From: CAZOWM01 sp964583615
GTDB taxonomy: Bacteria; Spirochaetota; B62-G9; DRHN01
Direction: 5' to 3'
NCBI GenBank assembly: GCA_964583615.1
Contig: CAZOWM010000014.1
Coordinates: 1-64,000, forward strand
Length of the DNA stretch: 64,000 bases
The translations under genes were made by a program, and so were the position numbers. The notes under the pieces were generated by a model. That model had not been told where the DNA came from. It saw nothing but the letters and a program-made list of their open reading frames with translations, and did not search any database. Positions 1 to 8,698 of the stretch are shown here, one piece after another (positions within the stretch are counted from its first letter, which is position 1; the number at the start of each line of letters is the position of its first letter).

Positions 1-160
1 CGGCCTGTACCCGCTGATCGGAACAAGTTTCCTCATTGTAAAAACAACCGTGTTTCAGAAGCTTATCATTTTCGTCCTCTTCTGTGGATCTTTCACGTTG
101 ATTGCCGTTCTTCGCGGGAAGAAAAGAAATGACGTTTTTCGGGGCCAGATGCGATCGTGA
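1..160 (+). CDS. C-terminal end of a membrane protein (partial)
   Basis: An open frame enters from the left edge (codons begin at base 2) and ends at a TGA at 158-160, giving 52 residues. It contains one strongly hydrophobic stretch (LIIFVLFCGSFTLIAVL) followed by a basic tail (RGKKRNDVFRGQMRS), as at the last transmembrane helix and cytoplasmic tail of an inner-membrane protein. Nothing in the fragment identifies the family. Direction matches the protease gene that starts 55 bases downstream. The frame is inferred from its continuity and composition only. Confidence 0.45.
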   Translation, partial: GLYPLIGTSFLIVKTTVFQKLIIFVLFCGSFTLIAVLRGKKRNDVFRGQMRS

Positions 161-215
161 TAATCCCTGTTTTTGGTGAAAAACCTATCTCGCCTTTCGG
201 GAATATGTTATTTAC

Positions 216-2318
216 ATGAGAGAAGGATTATTCATTACAAACAGCACGCGTGTGCGTATCTCTTTTCTCATCCTCTCTTTTTTTGTCCTCATGGGTGTTG
301 TACATACAGCATGTGCCGAAGAGGAACAATACGAGATACTGTTGAAATCGAGAACCTTCACCCCTCCTGAAGGGATTTATCTGCCGCTCCCCGAGAACTG
401 CTCTCCGGGGAAAAGGGCCCATGCGTACATGCAGTTCAGAAAGGTCCCTGATTCACAGACACGAACTGCACTCAGCGCGATGGGTATCAGTTTATTGCAC
501 TCCATTCCGTACAGCACCTGGTTTGTGTCAATCCCGTGCGATATCTCTCGCGCGTCTTTGAACATGGGATGTGTTCGATGGGCTGGAAGAATTCTCCCTG
601 AAGATAAGATTGCTCCTGTGCTCCAAAAACGTACAGGACACTCAGGTGAAGCAGACGAGAAAGAGCTCGTTATGGTAAGATGTTTCCCGGATGTGAGAAC
701 TGCAGATGTGAAAAAAAGGCTCGAACAGCTGGGTGCGGTTGTTATGGGTGAAATACCGGAGGTGCACAGAGTGATCGTTTCTATATCGGCAGGAAAAATC
801 TTTGCTCTCGGGAAGGATGACGCTGTTCAATGGGTGGAGCCGGTAGCCCCCTCCGGTGAATCGGAATCCAACGGAATCAGAGCCTTTGTTCAGGCTGACG
901 CTGTTCAGAAAGAGTTGGGCCTTTCCGGCAGGGGAGTTTCAGTCGGTGTGTTCGACAATTCCCATGTCTATGCGAATCATCCCGATCTTTTTTTCCGTGT
1001 GCACAGAGGCGACAATGATCCCGCGTATTACCAGCCGCACGCAACAGTTGTCGCCGGATTGATCGGGGGAAACGGTACTGTCGTGCGCGATTACCGGGGA
1101 ATCGCGCCTGAGGCCGAGATATTCACCTACAGTTATGCAGCGCAGAACGGCTCCAATGGATTATTTCAGAATTATTTCACCGATTTATACCGGGCGGTGC
1201 AAAAAGAACAGATCGATGTCGCAAACAACTCCTGGGGAAACCGGGGGTGTGAGCGTCTCGGGTACGGAGAATACATGGGATTGTGTGCTGCGCTCGACGG
1301 TGCAGTGCATGGAGATTTCGGGCGTCCGGTGATAATAGTTTTTTCCGCCGGAAATGAACGGTGCGTGCGCAGATACGATGACGGGATGAGTACGGCAGAT
1401 CATCAAAGCTGTATCAAGGAGAAGGCCCCGCCCTTTACAAACTATGGAACCATCAATCACCCCAAGTCATCGAAAAATATTCTTGTGGTTGGGGCAGTTG
1501 ATTCGTTTGACAGCAGGATGAGTACGTACAGCTCGTGGGGTCCGGTAAAAGACGGGCGCCTGAAACCCGACCTTGTCGCGCCGGGCCATCACAGGGGAGC
1601 CGACAGGGCGGGAGTCTCTGAGCCTCTTGCCGCCGGCAGTTTTTACAGGTCTCCACAGTACCCAGATCGGGAGCGCAAGTACGGGTATTTCGGCCTGACC
1701 TCATGTGCTGCTGCTGTCACATCCGGGTCCATCGCGCTGCTTCTGGAGGCGTATTTCAACAAATATTCGGATAAAAAAAGGCCGCTGCCTTCCACCGTGC
1801 GGGCGTTTCTCATACATACTGCAAAGGATCTCGATGATTCAACATCGTGGTATAATAGAGGGCCTGATTACGCATCGGGCTACGGGCTCCTCCAGATAGG
1901 TGATGCCATCGAACACATGCGGTCCGGCTTTTTTACTGAAGACATCATTCACAATACCCAATCAAAAATGTACTGTATGGAAGTACATCCAGGCACACCG
2001 GACGTAAAAATTACCCTGGCCTGGGACGATCCGCCTGCAGTGGAAAATGCGTCCAGGGCGCTTGTCAATGACCTTGACCTCATTGTGTATGATCCGGAAG
2101 GAAAGCGCCATTTTCCGTGGACATTGGACCCCCAAAACCCGTCGGCTGCTGCCGTTCGAACGAAGGAGGATGATACGAACAACACGGAGCAGGTGTTCGT
2201 GGAAAGCGAAGCAGCACGCCCGGGAATATGGGAGGTTTTTGTGAGCGGGAAACAGATCCCCCAAGGGCCTCAGGCATTTTCTCTGACATCAAGCGCAAAA
2301 ATCATTTCAAGCTTTTAA
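216..2318 (+). CDS. Secreted subtilisin-like (S8 family) serine protease
   Basis: The 700-residue product starts with a basic then hydrophobic signal peptide (about residues 12-34, ending near TACAEEE). A long N-terminal pro-region (about 35-225) precedes the S8 catalytic domain. The triad is visible: Asp in GVSVGVFDNSH (about 246), His in PHATVVAGLIG (about 275) and Ser in GLTSCAAAVTSG (about 496), with the oxyanion Asn in NNSWG. The C-terminal 120 residues (ITLAWDDPPA...LVNDLDLIVYDPEG) look like the beta-sandwich that follows many bacterial kexin-like proteases. It should be exported and act on proteins outside the cytoplasm or at the surface. The ATG has no strong ribosome-binding site. 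It is convergent with the ABC permease gene, with only 17 bases between stops. Confidence 0.9.
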   Translation: MREGLFITNSTRVRISFLILSFFVLMGVVHTACAEEEQYEILLKSRTFTPPEGIYLPLPENCSPGKRAHAYMQFRKVPDSQTRTALSAMGISLLHSIPYSTWFVSIPCDISRASLNMGCVRWAGRILPEDKIAPVLQKRTGHSGEADEKELVMVRCFPDVRTADVKKRLEQLGAVVMGEIPEVHRVIVSISAGKIFALGKDDAVQWVEPVAPSGESESNGIRAFVQADAVQKELGLSGRGVSVGVFDNSHVYANHPDLFFRVHRGDNDPAYYQPHATVVAGLIGGNGTVVRDYRGIAPEAEIFTYSYAAQNGSNGLFQNYFTDLYRAVQKEQIDVANNSWGNRGCERLGYGEYMGLCAALDGAVHGDFGRPVIIVFSAGNERCVRRYDDGMSTADHQSCIKEKAPPFTNYGTINHPKSSKNILVVGAVDSFDSRMSTYSSWGPVKDGRLKPDLVAPGHHRGADRAGVSEPLAAGSFYRSPQYPDRERKYGYFGLTSCAAAVTSGSIALLLEAYFNKYSDKKRPLPSTVRAFLIHTAKDLDDSTSWYNRGPDYASGYGLLQIGDAIEHMRSGFFTEDIIHNTQSKMYCMEVHPGTPDVKITLAWDDPPAVENASRALVNDLDLIVYDPEGKRHFPWTLDPQNPSAAAVRTKEDDTNNTEQVFVESEAARPGIWEVFVSGKQIPQGPQAFSLTSSAKIISSF

Positions 2319-2335
2319 CCGACGGCTCTCGTACC

Positions 2336-3235
2336 TCAGCGAATGGCTCCTGCGGTGAGCCCTCTGATCATCTTCCGCTGCAAAACCATGGTAATGGCCA
2401 TCAGGGGCAGCAGAGACACCACCATGACTGCGCTCATCTGGCCCCAGAGAATCCCGCGATCCTGCCGGAACCAGGAGAGCACCACCGGCAGGGTGGCGCT
2501 GCTCGAGTTCGTGAAAATTGAAGCGAAGAGGAACTCAGTCCAGGTCAGAAATATACAGAACAGCGCAGTGGCAACAATGCCAGGGATGGCGAGAGGAATC
2601 ACCACCTTGAACATGACGGTCAACCGCGTCCCCCCGTCGACAAATACGGATTCCTCTATGGATCGTGGTATCTCATCGAAGAATCCTTTCATCATCCACA
2701 TGACGAAGGGGAGCTGTATCATCACGTAAATCATTATGAGGCCCAGATGGGTTCCCGTGAGGTGAATGCGCCGCATCACCCAGAACAGCGGAATTGCGAT
2801 GACGATGGGCGGCATCATCCTTGTGGAGAGTATCCAGATCCCCATGTTCTCTCCTCCCCTGAACGTGAACCGTGAAAGCGCATATGCGCCCCAGATGCCC
2901 ACCAGTAAGGCGAGGCCCACCGAGCCCGTGATAATGATAAGGCTGTTTCCTATGTTGGGTACCACCGATTCCACACGCCCGGCTGACTCCTCGATGTAAT
3001 AGGTAGCTTCGCTGAGTTCCGTGGGATCGATCGTCCAGGGCGCGAATGCTTCCTTGTAGTGAAAGATGACGAACTGGTCCGGGAGAAACTTCGGCGGCAT
3101 ATTGTAGTACTCGCGTGGTGTCTTGAACGATGTCATAAACATCCACAGCAAGGGGAAGGCGAAGGCCAGCGATATGGCCGCGATGAGTACGTGAAGCCCG
3201 ATGGTGCCGAGCACCTTTTTCCCTTTTTTCCTCAT
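2336..3235 (-). CDS. Carbohydrate ABC transporter permease, MalG type
   Basis: This 299-residue inner-membrane permease begins MRKKGKKVLGTIGLH and has about six hydrophobic segments. The EAA loop is visible as EESVFVDGGTRLTVMFKVVIPLAIPGI, which docks the ATPase in this family. The first segment and the following SFKTPREYYNMPPKFLPDQF are typical of the MalG/UgpE group. The frame stays open upstream of the start, but the ATG at 3235 overlaps the stop of the upstream permease by four bases (ATGA), which fixes the start and implies translational coupling. It forms one operon with the binding protein and the first permease. No ATPase gene is nearby, so a shared MsmK/UgpC-type ATPase elsewhere is likely. 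Confidence 0.92.
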   Translation of the reverse strand: MRKKGKKVLGTIGLHVLIAAISLAFAFPLLWMFMTSFKTPREYYNMPPKFLPDQFVIFHYKEAFAPWTIDPTELSEATYYIEESAGRVESVVPNIGNSLIIITGSVGLALLVGIWGAYALSRFTFRGGENMGIWILSTRMMPPIVIAIPLFWVMRRIHLTGTHLGLIMIYVMIQLPFVMWMMKGFFDEIPRSIEESVFVDGGTRLTVMFKVVIPLAIPGIVATALFCIFLTWTEFLFASIFTNSSSATLPVVLSWFRQDRGILWGQMSAVMVVSLLPLMAITMVLQRKMIRGLTAGAIR

Positions 3236-4146
3236 ATCACTTCCTCCCTGCCGAACGCCTTGAGAATGGCGAAACTGATGAGATAGACGATAATGAAAAT
3301 GATCCAGGAGAGCGCCGAACCGTACCCCAGCTTGAATTGTGTAAACGCCTGCCGGTACAGGTAAAAAGTGGCCACGGTTGTACTCTGTCCCGGACCGCCG
3401 AAGGTGAGCGCATATACGATGTCGAAGGTCTTGAACACGTCCATACTTCGTATCAGAAGCACGATCAGTACCTGCCCTCTCATGAGGGGCATGACGATGT
3501 GCCGAAACATCTGCCGCTTGTTGGCGCCGTCGACGAGTGCCGCCTCCTTTGGATCCTCCGGAATCGACCGCAGTCCTGCCAGCAGTGTGATGACCACAAA
3601 GGGCGTCCACTGCCAGATCTCCACCATGATCACTGCGGGAAGAGCCCACTGTGTGGTGCCCAGAAAGTCGATTGGCTGGAAACCGAAAAACATCACCACC
3701 GCATTCACTGCGCCCCAGCGTACGTCGAGCAGCATTCGCCACAGATTTCCGCTGGCGATGAGAGGCAGCATCATGGGGCTCAGGATGAGAACAATCCAGA
3801 GAAAATCGGCCCGGACGTTTTTCTTGTTCAGCAGATGGGCGATGAAGAAGCCGAGGGCAAACTCGATGCTGACCGCAATGAACAGTATGAGAAAAGTCTT
3901 GTAGAGTGCCAGGAGAAAATAGATATCTGTGAAGGCTGTGATGAAGTTGTCGAAACCAACCCACGGCATGTCCCAGAAGGTGAGCCCCCGTTCGAGTTTG
4001 AACCTTTTAAAAGCCATGACCAGTGCGAAGATAAGGGGATACACGATGAAGAAGAGCAGCCAGATCATGGTAGGTGACATGTAGAGGTAGGGCGTGGCCC
4101 TCTTCTTGAAATAGGCACCGCGGTTGGTGAGAGATTTAGAAACCAT
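3232..4146 (-). CDS. Carbohydrate ABC transporter permease, MalF type
   Basis: A 304-residue inner-membrane permease with about six transmembrane segments and the conserved loop EAALVDGANKRQMFRHIVMPLMRGQ. The sequence around PYLYMSPTMIWLLFFIVYPLIFALVMAF is characteristic of the MalF/UgpA group. I place the start at MVSKSLTNRGAYFKK (ATG at 4146), preceded by GGGGA. A longer open frame to 4227 lacks family-like sequence and would run through the hairpin at 4209-4244. It pairs with the next gene to form the membrane channel of a sugar importer. Confidence 0.9.
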   Translation of the reverse strand: MVSKSLTNRGAYFKKRATPYLYMSPTMIWLLFFIVYPLIFALVMAFKRFKLERGLTFWDMPWVGFDNFITAFTDIYFLLALYKTFLILFIAVSIEFALGFFIAHLLNKKNVRADFLWIVLILSPMMLPLIASGNLWRMLLDVRWGAVNAVVMFFGFQPIDFLGTTQWALPAVIMVEIWQWTPFVVITLLAGLRSIPEDPKEAALVDGANKRQMFRHIVMPLMRGQVLIVLLIRSMDVFKTFDIVYALTFGGPGQSTTVATFYLYRQAFTQFKLGYGSALSWIIFIIVYLISFAILKAFGREEVI

Positions 4147-4208
4147 TTGATTCCCCGTCAATGTGGTTTTCGGATGGAAAACACGACACTTTTTCCTTCC
4201 TTTTTGAA

Positions 4209-4244
4209 CATGCCGGGGGATGGACAAGGCCCATCCCCGACATG
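4209..4244 (-). other. RNA hairpin between binding-protein and permease genes
   Basis: GGGGATGG (4216-4223) pairs perfectly with CCATCCCC (4231-4238) around a 7-base loop. The outer bases CATG (4209-4212 and 4241-4244) can extend the stem. There is no U-run on the minus strand after it. This is the usual position of stem-loops that stabilise the 3' end of the binding-protein message or reduce read-through into permease genes; the function is inferred. Confidence 0.5.
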
Positions 4245-4262
4245 AGACACAGACGTTGATAC

Positions 4263-5681
4263 TTATTCAGACATGATCTTTTTCCATTCCTTGAGAACCC
4301 GGTCATAGGCCTGCTCAGAGGACTGATTACCGGACCAGGCGCGGTGCAGTTCATTGAGCAGGCTCTCGTAAAGCTTTGAGGCCTGCGGCACCTTGATGTC
4401 GCCGATTCCGATCTCAAGAGATTTAATCGTCGGCTCGACAAGAGGCCCCCACACATCCAGCACCCCCTGATCCTTCCACACCGAGTAGCGGTTGGGGTCG
4501 ACGCCGGAGCCGGAATTGGTCTCGTAGATCTGCATTGTGGTACTCGCCAGGAACTGGGCGTAGAGGAACGCCACATCCCTGTTCTTCGTTCCCGTGGGTA
4601 CGACGAGAGCCTTGCCCACCGCAAATGAGGTCACAGGATCGACGCTTCCATCTTTCTTCGTGAAACCGGGCATGGCCGTGGCGTATATTTTGTCCCAGTA
4701 CTTTGCCTGACGCGGGTCACGGAACACGGAGGTGGCCCACTGCATCGTCATGGCCACTGTTCCATTGCCCATGCCCTCCTTAGTCTCGGGATAGCCCCAG
4801 GAGAGGATACCGGGAGGCGAGAACTTCATGAGGTCCATGTAGAAATCATTGGCCCTGACGAAGGCTCTCCGGTCGAGCTCGATCTTGCCGTTGTCGTTCA
4901 CCAAGCCGTTTTCGAACCTCACGCCATCGGCGTGGAGCCTGTTCCGGTACACGTTTGCCCAGTAGTCCACAGCCCACCAGGTCTTGAGCGCAAGGGTACC
5001 GAACCCGTAGAGTCCAGGCTGCCGTCCAGTGAAAAACTCGGCTATATCCCGAACCTGCTCCCAGGATTTCGGCGTTTCGAGGTTGTACCCGTACTTTCTC
5101 TTGAAATCCGACTTGTTCCGGGTATCGTCGAACAGGTCCTTGCGGTAGTAGAATATGTTCACGTCACCGTCATAGGGAATTGCGTACCACGATCCCTTGT
5201 ACTTGTCGAATCCAACCTGGGCTCCCTCGATAAAGTCGCTGGTGTCGATTTCACGATCGTACTTGCGGTACAGATCATCGAGGTTGTCGATGAACTTTGC
5301 ATCCGCGTACTCACCGATCCATGTCGGGTAGATCTCGAGCAGGTCGTACTCCGAGGAACCTGAAAGGAAGAAGGCGAGCTGCTTCTCGTGCAGGTTTTCT
5401 GGAGGAATGACATCGATTTTGATTTTCAGGCCTGTCTGATCCTCGATGAGATCCTTAAGCTCAAGGGGTGGCGCTGAGTCCCCTCCGCCCTGAAACATGA
5501 TTCTGATCGTCTTGCGCTTGCCCAGTTTCTTTAACGAGGGCGGGATCGCCTTGATGATTTCGTCCTCTGTGGGCATAACCTCAGGAGAACCGGCGACCTT
5601 GACCCCTTTCGGGATATCTTCGGCAAGAGCTACAGAGGCTATGAAAAGCACAGCCAAAAGCAAAAACATGATTTTTTTCAT
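4263..5681 (-). CDS. Extracellular solute-binding protein, family 1 (sugar ABC transporter)
   Basis: The 472-residue product has a clear signal peptide (MKKIMFLLLAVLFIASVALA, cleavage before EDIPKG) and the alpha/beta layout of cluster-B sugar-binding proteins. These contain an N-terminal domain with the hinge sequence SSEYDLLEIYPTWIGEYADAKFIDNLDDL and a later GKALVVPTGTKNRDVAFLYAQFL. It captures an unknown carbohydrate in the periplasm and delivers it to the two permeases downstream on the same strand. A good ribosome-binding site (AAAAGGAGA) lies just upstream of the ATG. The ligand cannot be read from the sequence. The adjacent decayed LacI gene and methyltransferase genes hint at a specialised substrate. 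Confidence 0.9.
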   Translation of the reverse strand: MKKIMFLLLAVLFIASVALAEDIPKGVKVAGSPEVMPTEDEIIKAIPPSLKKLGKRKTIRIMFQGGGDSAPPLELKDLIEDQTGLKIKIDVIPPENLHEKQLAFFLSGSSEYDLLEIYPTWIGEYADAKFIDNLDDLYRKYDREIDTSDFIEGAQVGFDKYKGSWYAIPYDGDVNIFYYRKDLFDDTRNKSDFKRKYGYNLETPKSWEQVRDIAEFFTGRQPGLYGFGTLALKTWWAVDYWANVYRNRLHADGVRFENGLVNDNGKIELDRRAFVRANDFYMDLMKFSPPGILSWGYPETKEGMGNGTVAMTMQWATSVFRDPRQAKYWDKIYATAMPGFTKKDGSVDPVTSFAVGKALVVPTGTKNRDVAFLYAQFLASTTMQIYETNSGSGVDPNRYSVWKDQGVLDVWGPLVEPTIKSLEIGIGDIKVPQASKLYESLLNELHRAWSGNQSSEQAYDRVLKEWKKIMSE

Positions 5682-6049
5682 CGTTCAATCTCCTTTTCTT
5701 TTTCTTGAATACAGCCTGAATCATGGCAGAACGGTACCGCACATGCACTGAATGCGTAAGCAGTGATTACGGGCTTGTTTGCCGTTCCAACATAAACTGA
5801 GCGTGCTATCACCCCCTTTCCTATTCGAAACGCGCTCTGCTGGGAGAGCGGTATAGCCGTTTCAATAAGCCCCGAACCCAGTAGGTGTGTTAGAACACGC
5901 ATCCAGTTGGAGCATAATCGACGATTGCCTTTTCGGTATTATTATACAATCTCTGCACACTTTTACGCAAGCCCTTAAATGCCAGACGAGTCTTAACCGA
6001 CTGTCCCTGAATGTGTACCGTTTCGTCCTGGGTATGAGCAGCAATTGAA
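5682..6049. other. Intergenic region upstream of the sugar-binding protein gene
   Basis: No intact gene is visible. It must hold the minus-strand promoter of the ABC operon. A short inverted repeat (GTGTT-AG-AACAC, 5887-5898) lies about 205 bases upstream of the ATG. A second interrupted inverted repeat, GAAACG...CGTTTC with an inner GCTCT...AGAGC, spans 5827-5863. The part nearest 6050 may contain further, unrecognisable pieces of the decayed LacI gene. Confidence 0.4.
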
Positions 6050-6428
6050 ACTCGCAAATCATTATAGGTGATACCCTTCGTTTGTCAACGAGAATGTTGC
6101 CAGTATTCAGAGATACAGCATCATTCTCTGCGATTCAGAGAATGATATTGCGATCAAAGAAAAACACGTTAAGAATCTCCTTTCCCTCGGCCATCGTGAC
6201 ATCGTCTATATCGCCGGGTAAAAATATCTGAGTACCGAAAGTGAACGCTATCGCGGTTTCAAAACCGCACTGGTGATCTCCCTGACCACGGTATCTCAAC
6301 CGGCTTACGAGATGGGAAGAAACGCGATGCACCTCCTCATCGATCTCATGAAAAAACGTGTGCGCTCACCCCATCGAATCGTGTTACGGCCAAGCATGAT
6401 CATCAGGAAATCCTGTAAAAAGCTGTAG
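6050..6428 (+). pseudogene. Decayed LacI-family regulator
   Basis: Three LacI-family segments survive. The first (about 6111-6180) reads YSIILCDSENDIAIKEKH. It runs straight into LGHRDIVYIAG (to 6218), a motif normally much further along, so the centre is deleted. A TAA (6219-6221) follows in frame, then YLSTESERYRGFKTAL. This is joined without the usual intervening region to the C-terminal signature LTTVSQPAYEMGRNAMHLLIDL...IVLRPSMIIRKSC, ending at TAG 6426-6428. Upstream traces (ETRKSL, VIPF) occur in another frame with stops. No DNA-binding domain is left. It probably once controlled one of the flanking minus-strand operons. Boundaries are approximate at the 5' end. Confidence 0.8.
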
Positions 6429-6482
6429 TGAGCGGGCGGAATAGTGCAGATTTGTATTTTTTCGGATTTGTACCATTTGTGT

Positions 6483-7868
6483 TCAATACGGGAAGGGGAC
6501 TCCCAGATCCTTCAGCTCCTTCACCATGTCCCTGTACTGTTCGATCGCTTCTTTCTTCGGGACTGCCTTTTCCACATCGTACATCTCCCTGAAGGTTTTC
6601 CCTAACGGCGCTTCGGGTATGTCCTTCTCGTACTTCTTGAGGAGCGTATCCACGAGGCTGTTCGCATCCTCTCGTGAAAGGCCGGAGAGCACGGCACCGT
6701 ACCCCACCTCCGCGGCGAGCCTGCACTCAAGGGGCGTTCCCCTGTTGGGGTGCTTGTTCCTCGCAGGGGCCATCTCCCAGAGATTTGCCCCTGAGACTGT
6801 GCTCGCGATCGCGTGCGCTGCGGTCTCATAGTACAGCATTTTGGTGCCGGGCCCCGCATTGGCAAAGCCGTTTGAGGTCTGGGGAATTCTGCTGTTCCGG
6901 GCAACAGCCTGTGAGTAGACGCTCACCACCCAGAGCATTTCCCTGCCGGTATTGGACAGATATTTCAAATGAAAGGGGAAATTCTGCTCGTAGTGGCTCG
7001 AATAGAGGAGTGTCCCCACCAGGTGGTAGGCGGTCTGGAGAACTGCCGTGCCTTCTGCTCCTCCTGCGTACCCTCCGTAGATGGCGCCTGCCAGGTTGCC
7101 GGAGTAGCATCCGAACTGCTGGTAATGGAGCCCCTTGTTGAGAAGCTCGTTGTTCGTCTCCATCTCTGTGGTGACTGCGACGAGCCTGCTGTCTGTGGTT
7201 CTGATACCGTACTCGCCGCTCGAAACATGGATCTGGGAGGAGTCGGCCTCTGCGGTCCCCACTGCGACCAGGTGTATTCCCGGCCTTCCCACAAGACGGG
7301 CCGCTTCAAGGAGGTTCATGGCGTGCATGAGGCTTCCTCCCAGCTCGCTCGGGGAATGGGAGTTTATCTTGCCGCCGAAAAAGTTCTCGAGAATCGGCGC
7401 GCACAGGCCGTCCAGCAGAGGTTCCTTGAGATAGGCGACGCAGGCAAGAAAGTGGTCTTTCTCATCATAGGTAATGTCCGGGCTGAAAAGCATGAAGGGG
7501 GGCCTCCCGTCTTCGATCGTGCGGGCGATGAAGGGGCGTGCGTCCTTTCCGGCTCCGAACAGGTACTGGCCCGGCAGGCCGAGGAGAGCTTCGTTTATTT
7601 CCTCTTCCGTGAACTCGATCAGGCGGTGGTTCGATTTGTTGTACACGCCGATGGAAAGAAACGCTTCAACTGCCGCCTTCCACACACTGTCTGCCAGATC
7701 ATCGTCCGTGTTCACGGGATGGGAAGGATCGTATTTGATGTGATACTTTTTCACCATTCTGGCGAGCTCCGGTATGAGCCGTTTGTTGATAAACTCCTTC
7801 TCCTCCATGAATTTTCCTGTTTCAGCCCGGTTCAGTATCTCCCAGAGTCTGTATGGCGGTGTTCCCAT
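6483..7868 (-). CDS. MtmB-family corrinoid-dependent methyltransferase lacking pyrrolysine
   Basis: The 461-residue product resembles monomethylamine methyltransferase MtmB (about 458 residues) along its length. Shared landmarks are GRPGI (about 194-198), IYGGYAGGAEGTAV, NAGPGTKMLYYETAAHAIASTVSG and the ending GKTFREMYDVEKAVP...LKDLGVPF. MtmB carries pyrrolysine, encoded by UAG, shortly after its GRPGM. Here the frame has no internal stop, and ordinary Val-Ala residues (about 201-202) occupy that place. It should therefore transfer a methyl group from some other donor to the cognate corrinoid protein encoded just upstream. The start is the ATG at 7868 with GGAGG eight bases ahead; a GTG at 7874 is too close to that site. 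The substrate is unknown; a quaternary amine or other methylated compound is a guess. Confidence 0.85.
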   Translation of the reverse strand: MGTPPYRLWEILNRAETGKFMEEKEFINKRLIPELARMVKKYHIKYDPSHPVNTDDDLADSVWKAAVEAFLSIGVYNKSNHRLIEFTEEEINEALLGLPGQYLFGAGKDARPFIARTIEDGRPPFMLFSPDITYDEKDHFLACVAYLKEPLLDGLCAPILENFFGGKINSHSPSELGGSLMHAMNLLEAARLVGRPGIHLVAVGTAEADSSQIHVSSGEYGIRTTDSRLVAVTTEMETNNELLNKGLHYQQFGCYSGNLAGAIYGGYAGGAEGTAVLQTAYHLVGTLLYSSHYEQNFPFHLKYLSNTGREMLWVVSVYSQAVARNSRIPQTSNGFANAGPGTKMLYYETAAHAIASTVSGANLWEMAPARNKHPNRGTPLECRLAAEVGYGAVLSGLSREDANSLVDTLLKKYEKDIPEAPLGKTFREMYDVEKAVPKKEAIEQYRDMVKELKDLGVPFPY

Positions 7869-7993
7869 TGTCACATCCTCCGATTATTATTTCTTTCATG
7901 TAACTTCTCACTTTTCAATTTGATCCGGCTCCGATTCTGATTTCTTTTCGCTCATTTTCTCTTTTTCAATTTTGTGCAGCCATGCCAGTTTCA

Positions 7994-8638
7994 TTATCCC
8001 GTTTTCAGAAGCCCCTCAACCACCTTCACCGCTTCTGATGCGTCCTTTGCCCAGCCGTCTGCTCCGATGCGGGCTCCCCACTCCATCGATGTGGGTGACC
8101 CTCCTATGACAACCTTAAACCTGTCTCGAAGGCCCAGCTCTTTCATGATATCGATCACTTCTTTCTGCCCCGGCATGGTGGTTGTCATGAGCGCGGAAAG
8201 CCCGATCACGTCTGCCTTTTCCCGTTCTGCTGTCTTCACGATCTCCAGGGAATCCACATCCGCACCCATATCGAAAATCGTGTACCCGTTCGCGGTGAGG
8301 AGGGTGATCACAATGTTCTTCCCGATTTCGTGGACGTCTCCTTTCACAGAAGCCATGATGACCTTTGCAGGGCGTGCGGCAGTTCCCCTGTCTTCTTCTT
8401 TTAAGACAGGCTCGAGGACCTTCATGACCTCGATCATGGCGTCTGCCGCCATCATCATCTCCGGGAGGAACACATCAAACCGTTCGAAGGCATCTCCCAC
8501 TTCCCTGATCGCCGCGGTCACTCCTGCCAGCAGCTCAGATGCGCTCTTCCCTTCGTCGAGGCACCTTCGCGCAAGGTCCGCAGATTCATCGATAACTCCT
8601 CCCTTCACCGTGTCGAACAGGCCTTTCATCAGGTCCAT
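7994..8638 (-). CDS. Methyltransferase corrinoid (B12-binding) protein
   Basis: A 214-residue protein of the MtmC/MtbC/MttC type. An N-terminal helical cap domain (about 1-88, with FLPEMMMAADAM) is followed by a Rossmann-like cobalamin domain. The lower-ligand motif DxHxxG is present as DVHEIG (Asp101, His103, Gly106), followed by GSP (GGSPTS) at the nucleotide-tail pocket. It carries the methyl group on cobalt between a substrate methyltransferase and a second methyltransferase. It is the first gene of the operon, 125 bases ahead of the MtmB-like gene, which is its likely partner. AAGGAG lies at good distance from the ATG. No reductive activator (RamA) or MtbA-type second methyltransferase lies beside it. 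Confidence 0.9.
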   Translation of the reverse strand: MDLMKGLFDTVKGGVIDESADLARRCLDEGKSASELLAGVTAAIREVGDAFERFDVFLPEMMMAADAMIEVMKVLEPVLKEEDRGTAARPAKVIMASVKGDVHEIGKNIVITLLTANGYTIFDMGADVDSLEIVKTAEREKADVIGLSALMTTTMPGQKEVIDIMKELGLRDRFKVVIGGSPTSMEWGARIGADGWAKDASEAVKVVEGLLKTG

Positions 8639-8682
8639 ACCGTTCTCCTTCTCAAAAAGTAGTGAAAATATACACTCTTTTC

Positions 8683-8698
8683 CGTGTTTGAGAACACG
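8683..8698. promoter_or_regulatory. Palindromic putative operator upstream of the corrinoid operon
   Basis: CGTGTTTGAGAACACG has perfect 6-base arms (CGTGTT/AACACG) around 4 bases and lies 45-60 bases upstream of the corrinoid-protein ATG. On the minus strand it precedes a possible -10 (TATATT). A related element with a shorter spacer lies at 5887-5898, upstream of the neighbouring sugar ABC operon. The role as an operator is inferred. Confidence 0.35.

Noticed and set aside
5831..5900. tRNA-like D-arm (GCTCTGCTGGGAGAGC) followed by a possible T-arm
   Set aside because: No matching acceptor stem, anticodon loop or TTCGA loop can be folded around it; only a local inverted repeat remains.
6119..6147. 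Perfect hairpin ATCATTCTCTG-CGATT-CAGAGAATGAT as terminator or operator
   Set aside because: It lies inside the decayed LacI gene and encodes the conserved IILCDSEND stretch, which by itself produces the inverted repeat; no U-run follows.
6483..7868. Pyrrolysine (UAG read-through) in the MtmB-like gene
   Set aside because: The frame is uninterrupted and the aligned position has sense codons for Val and Ala.
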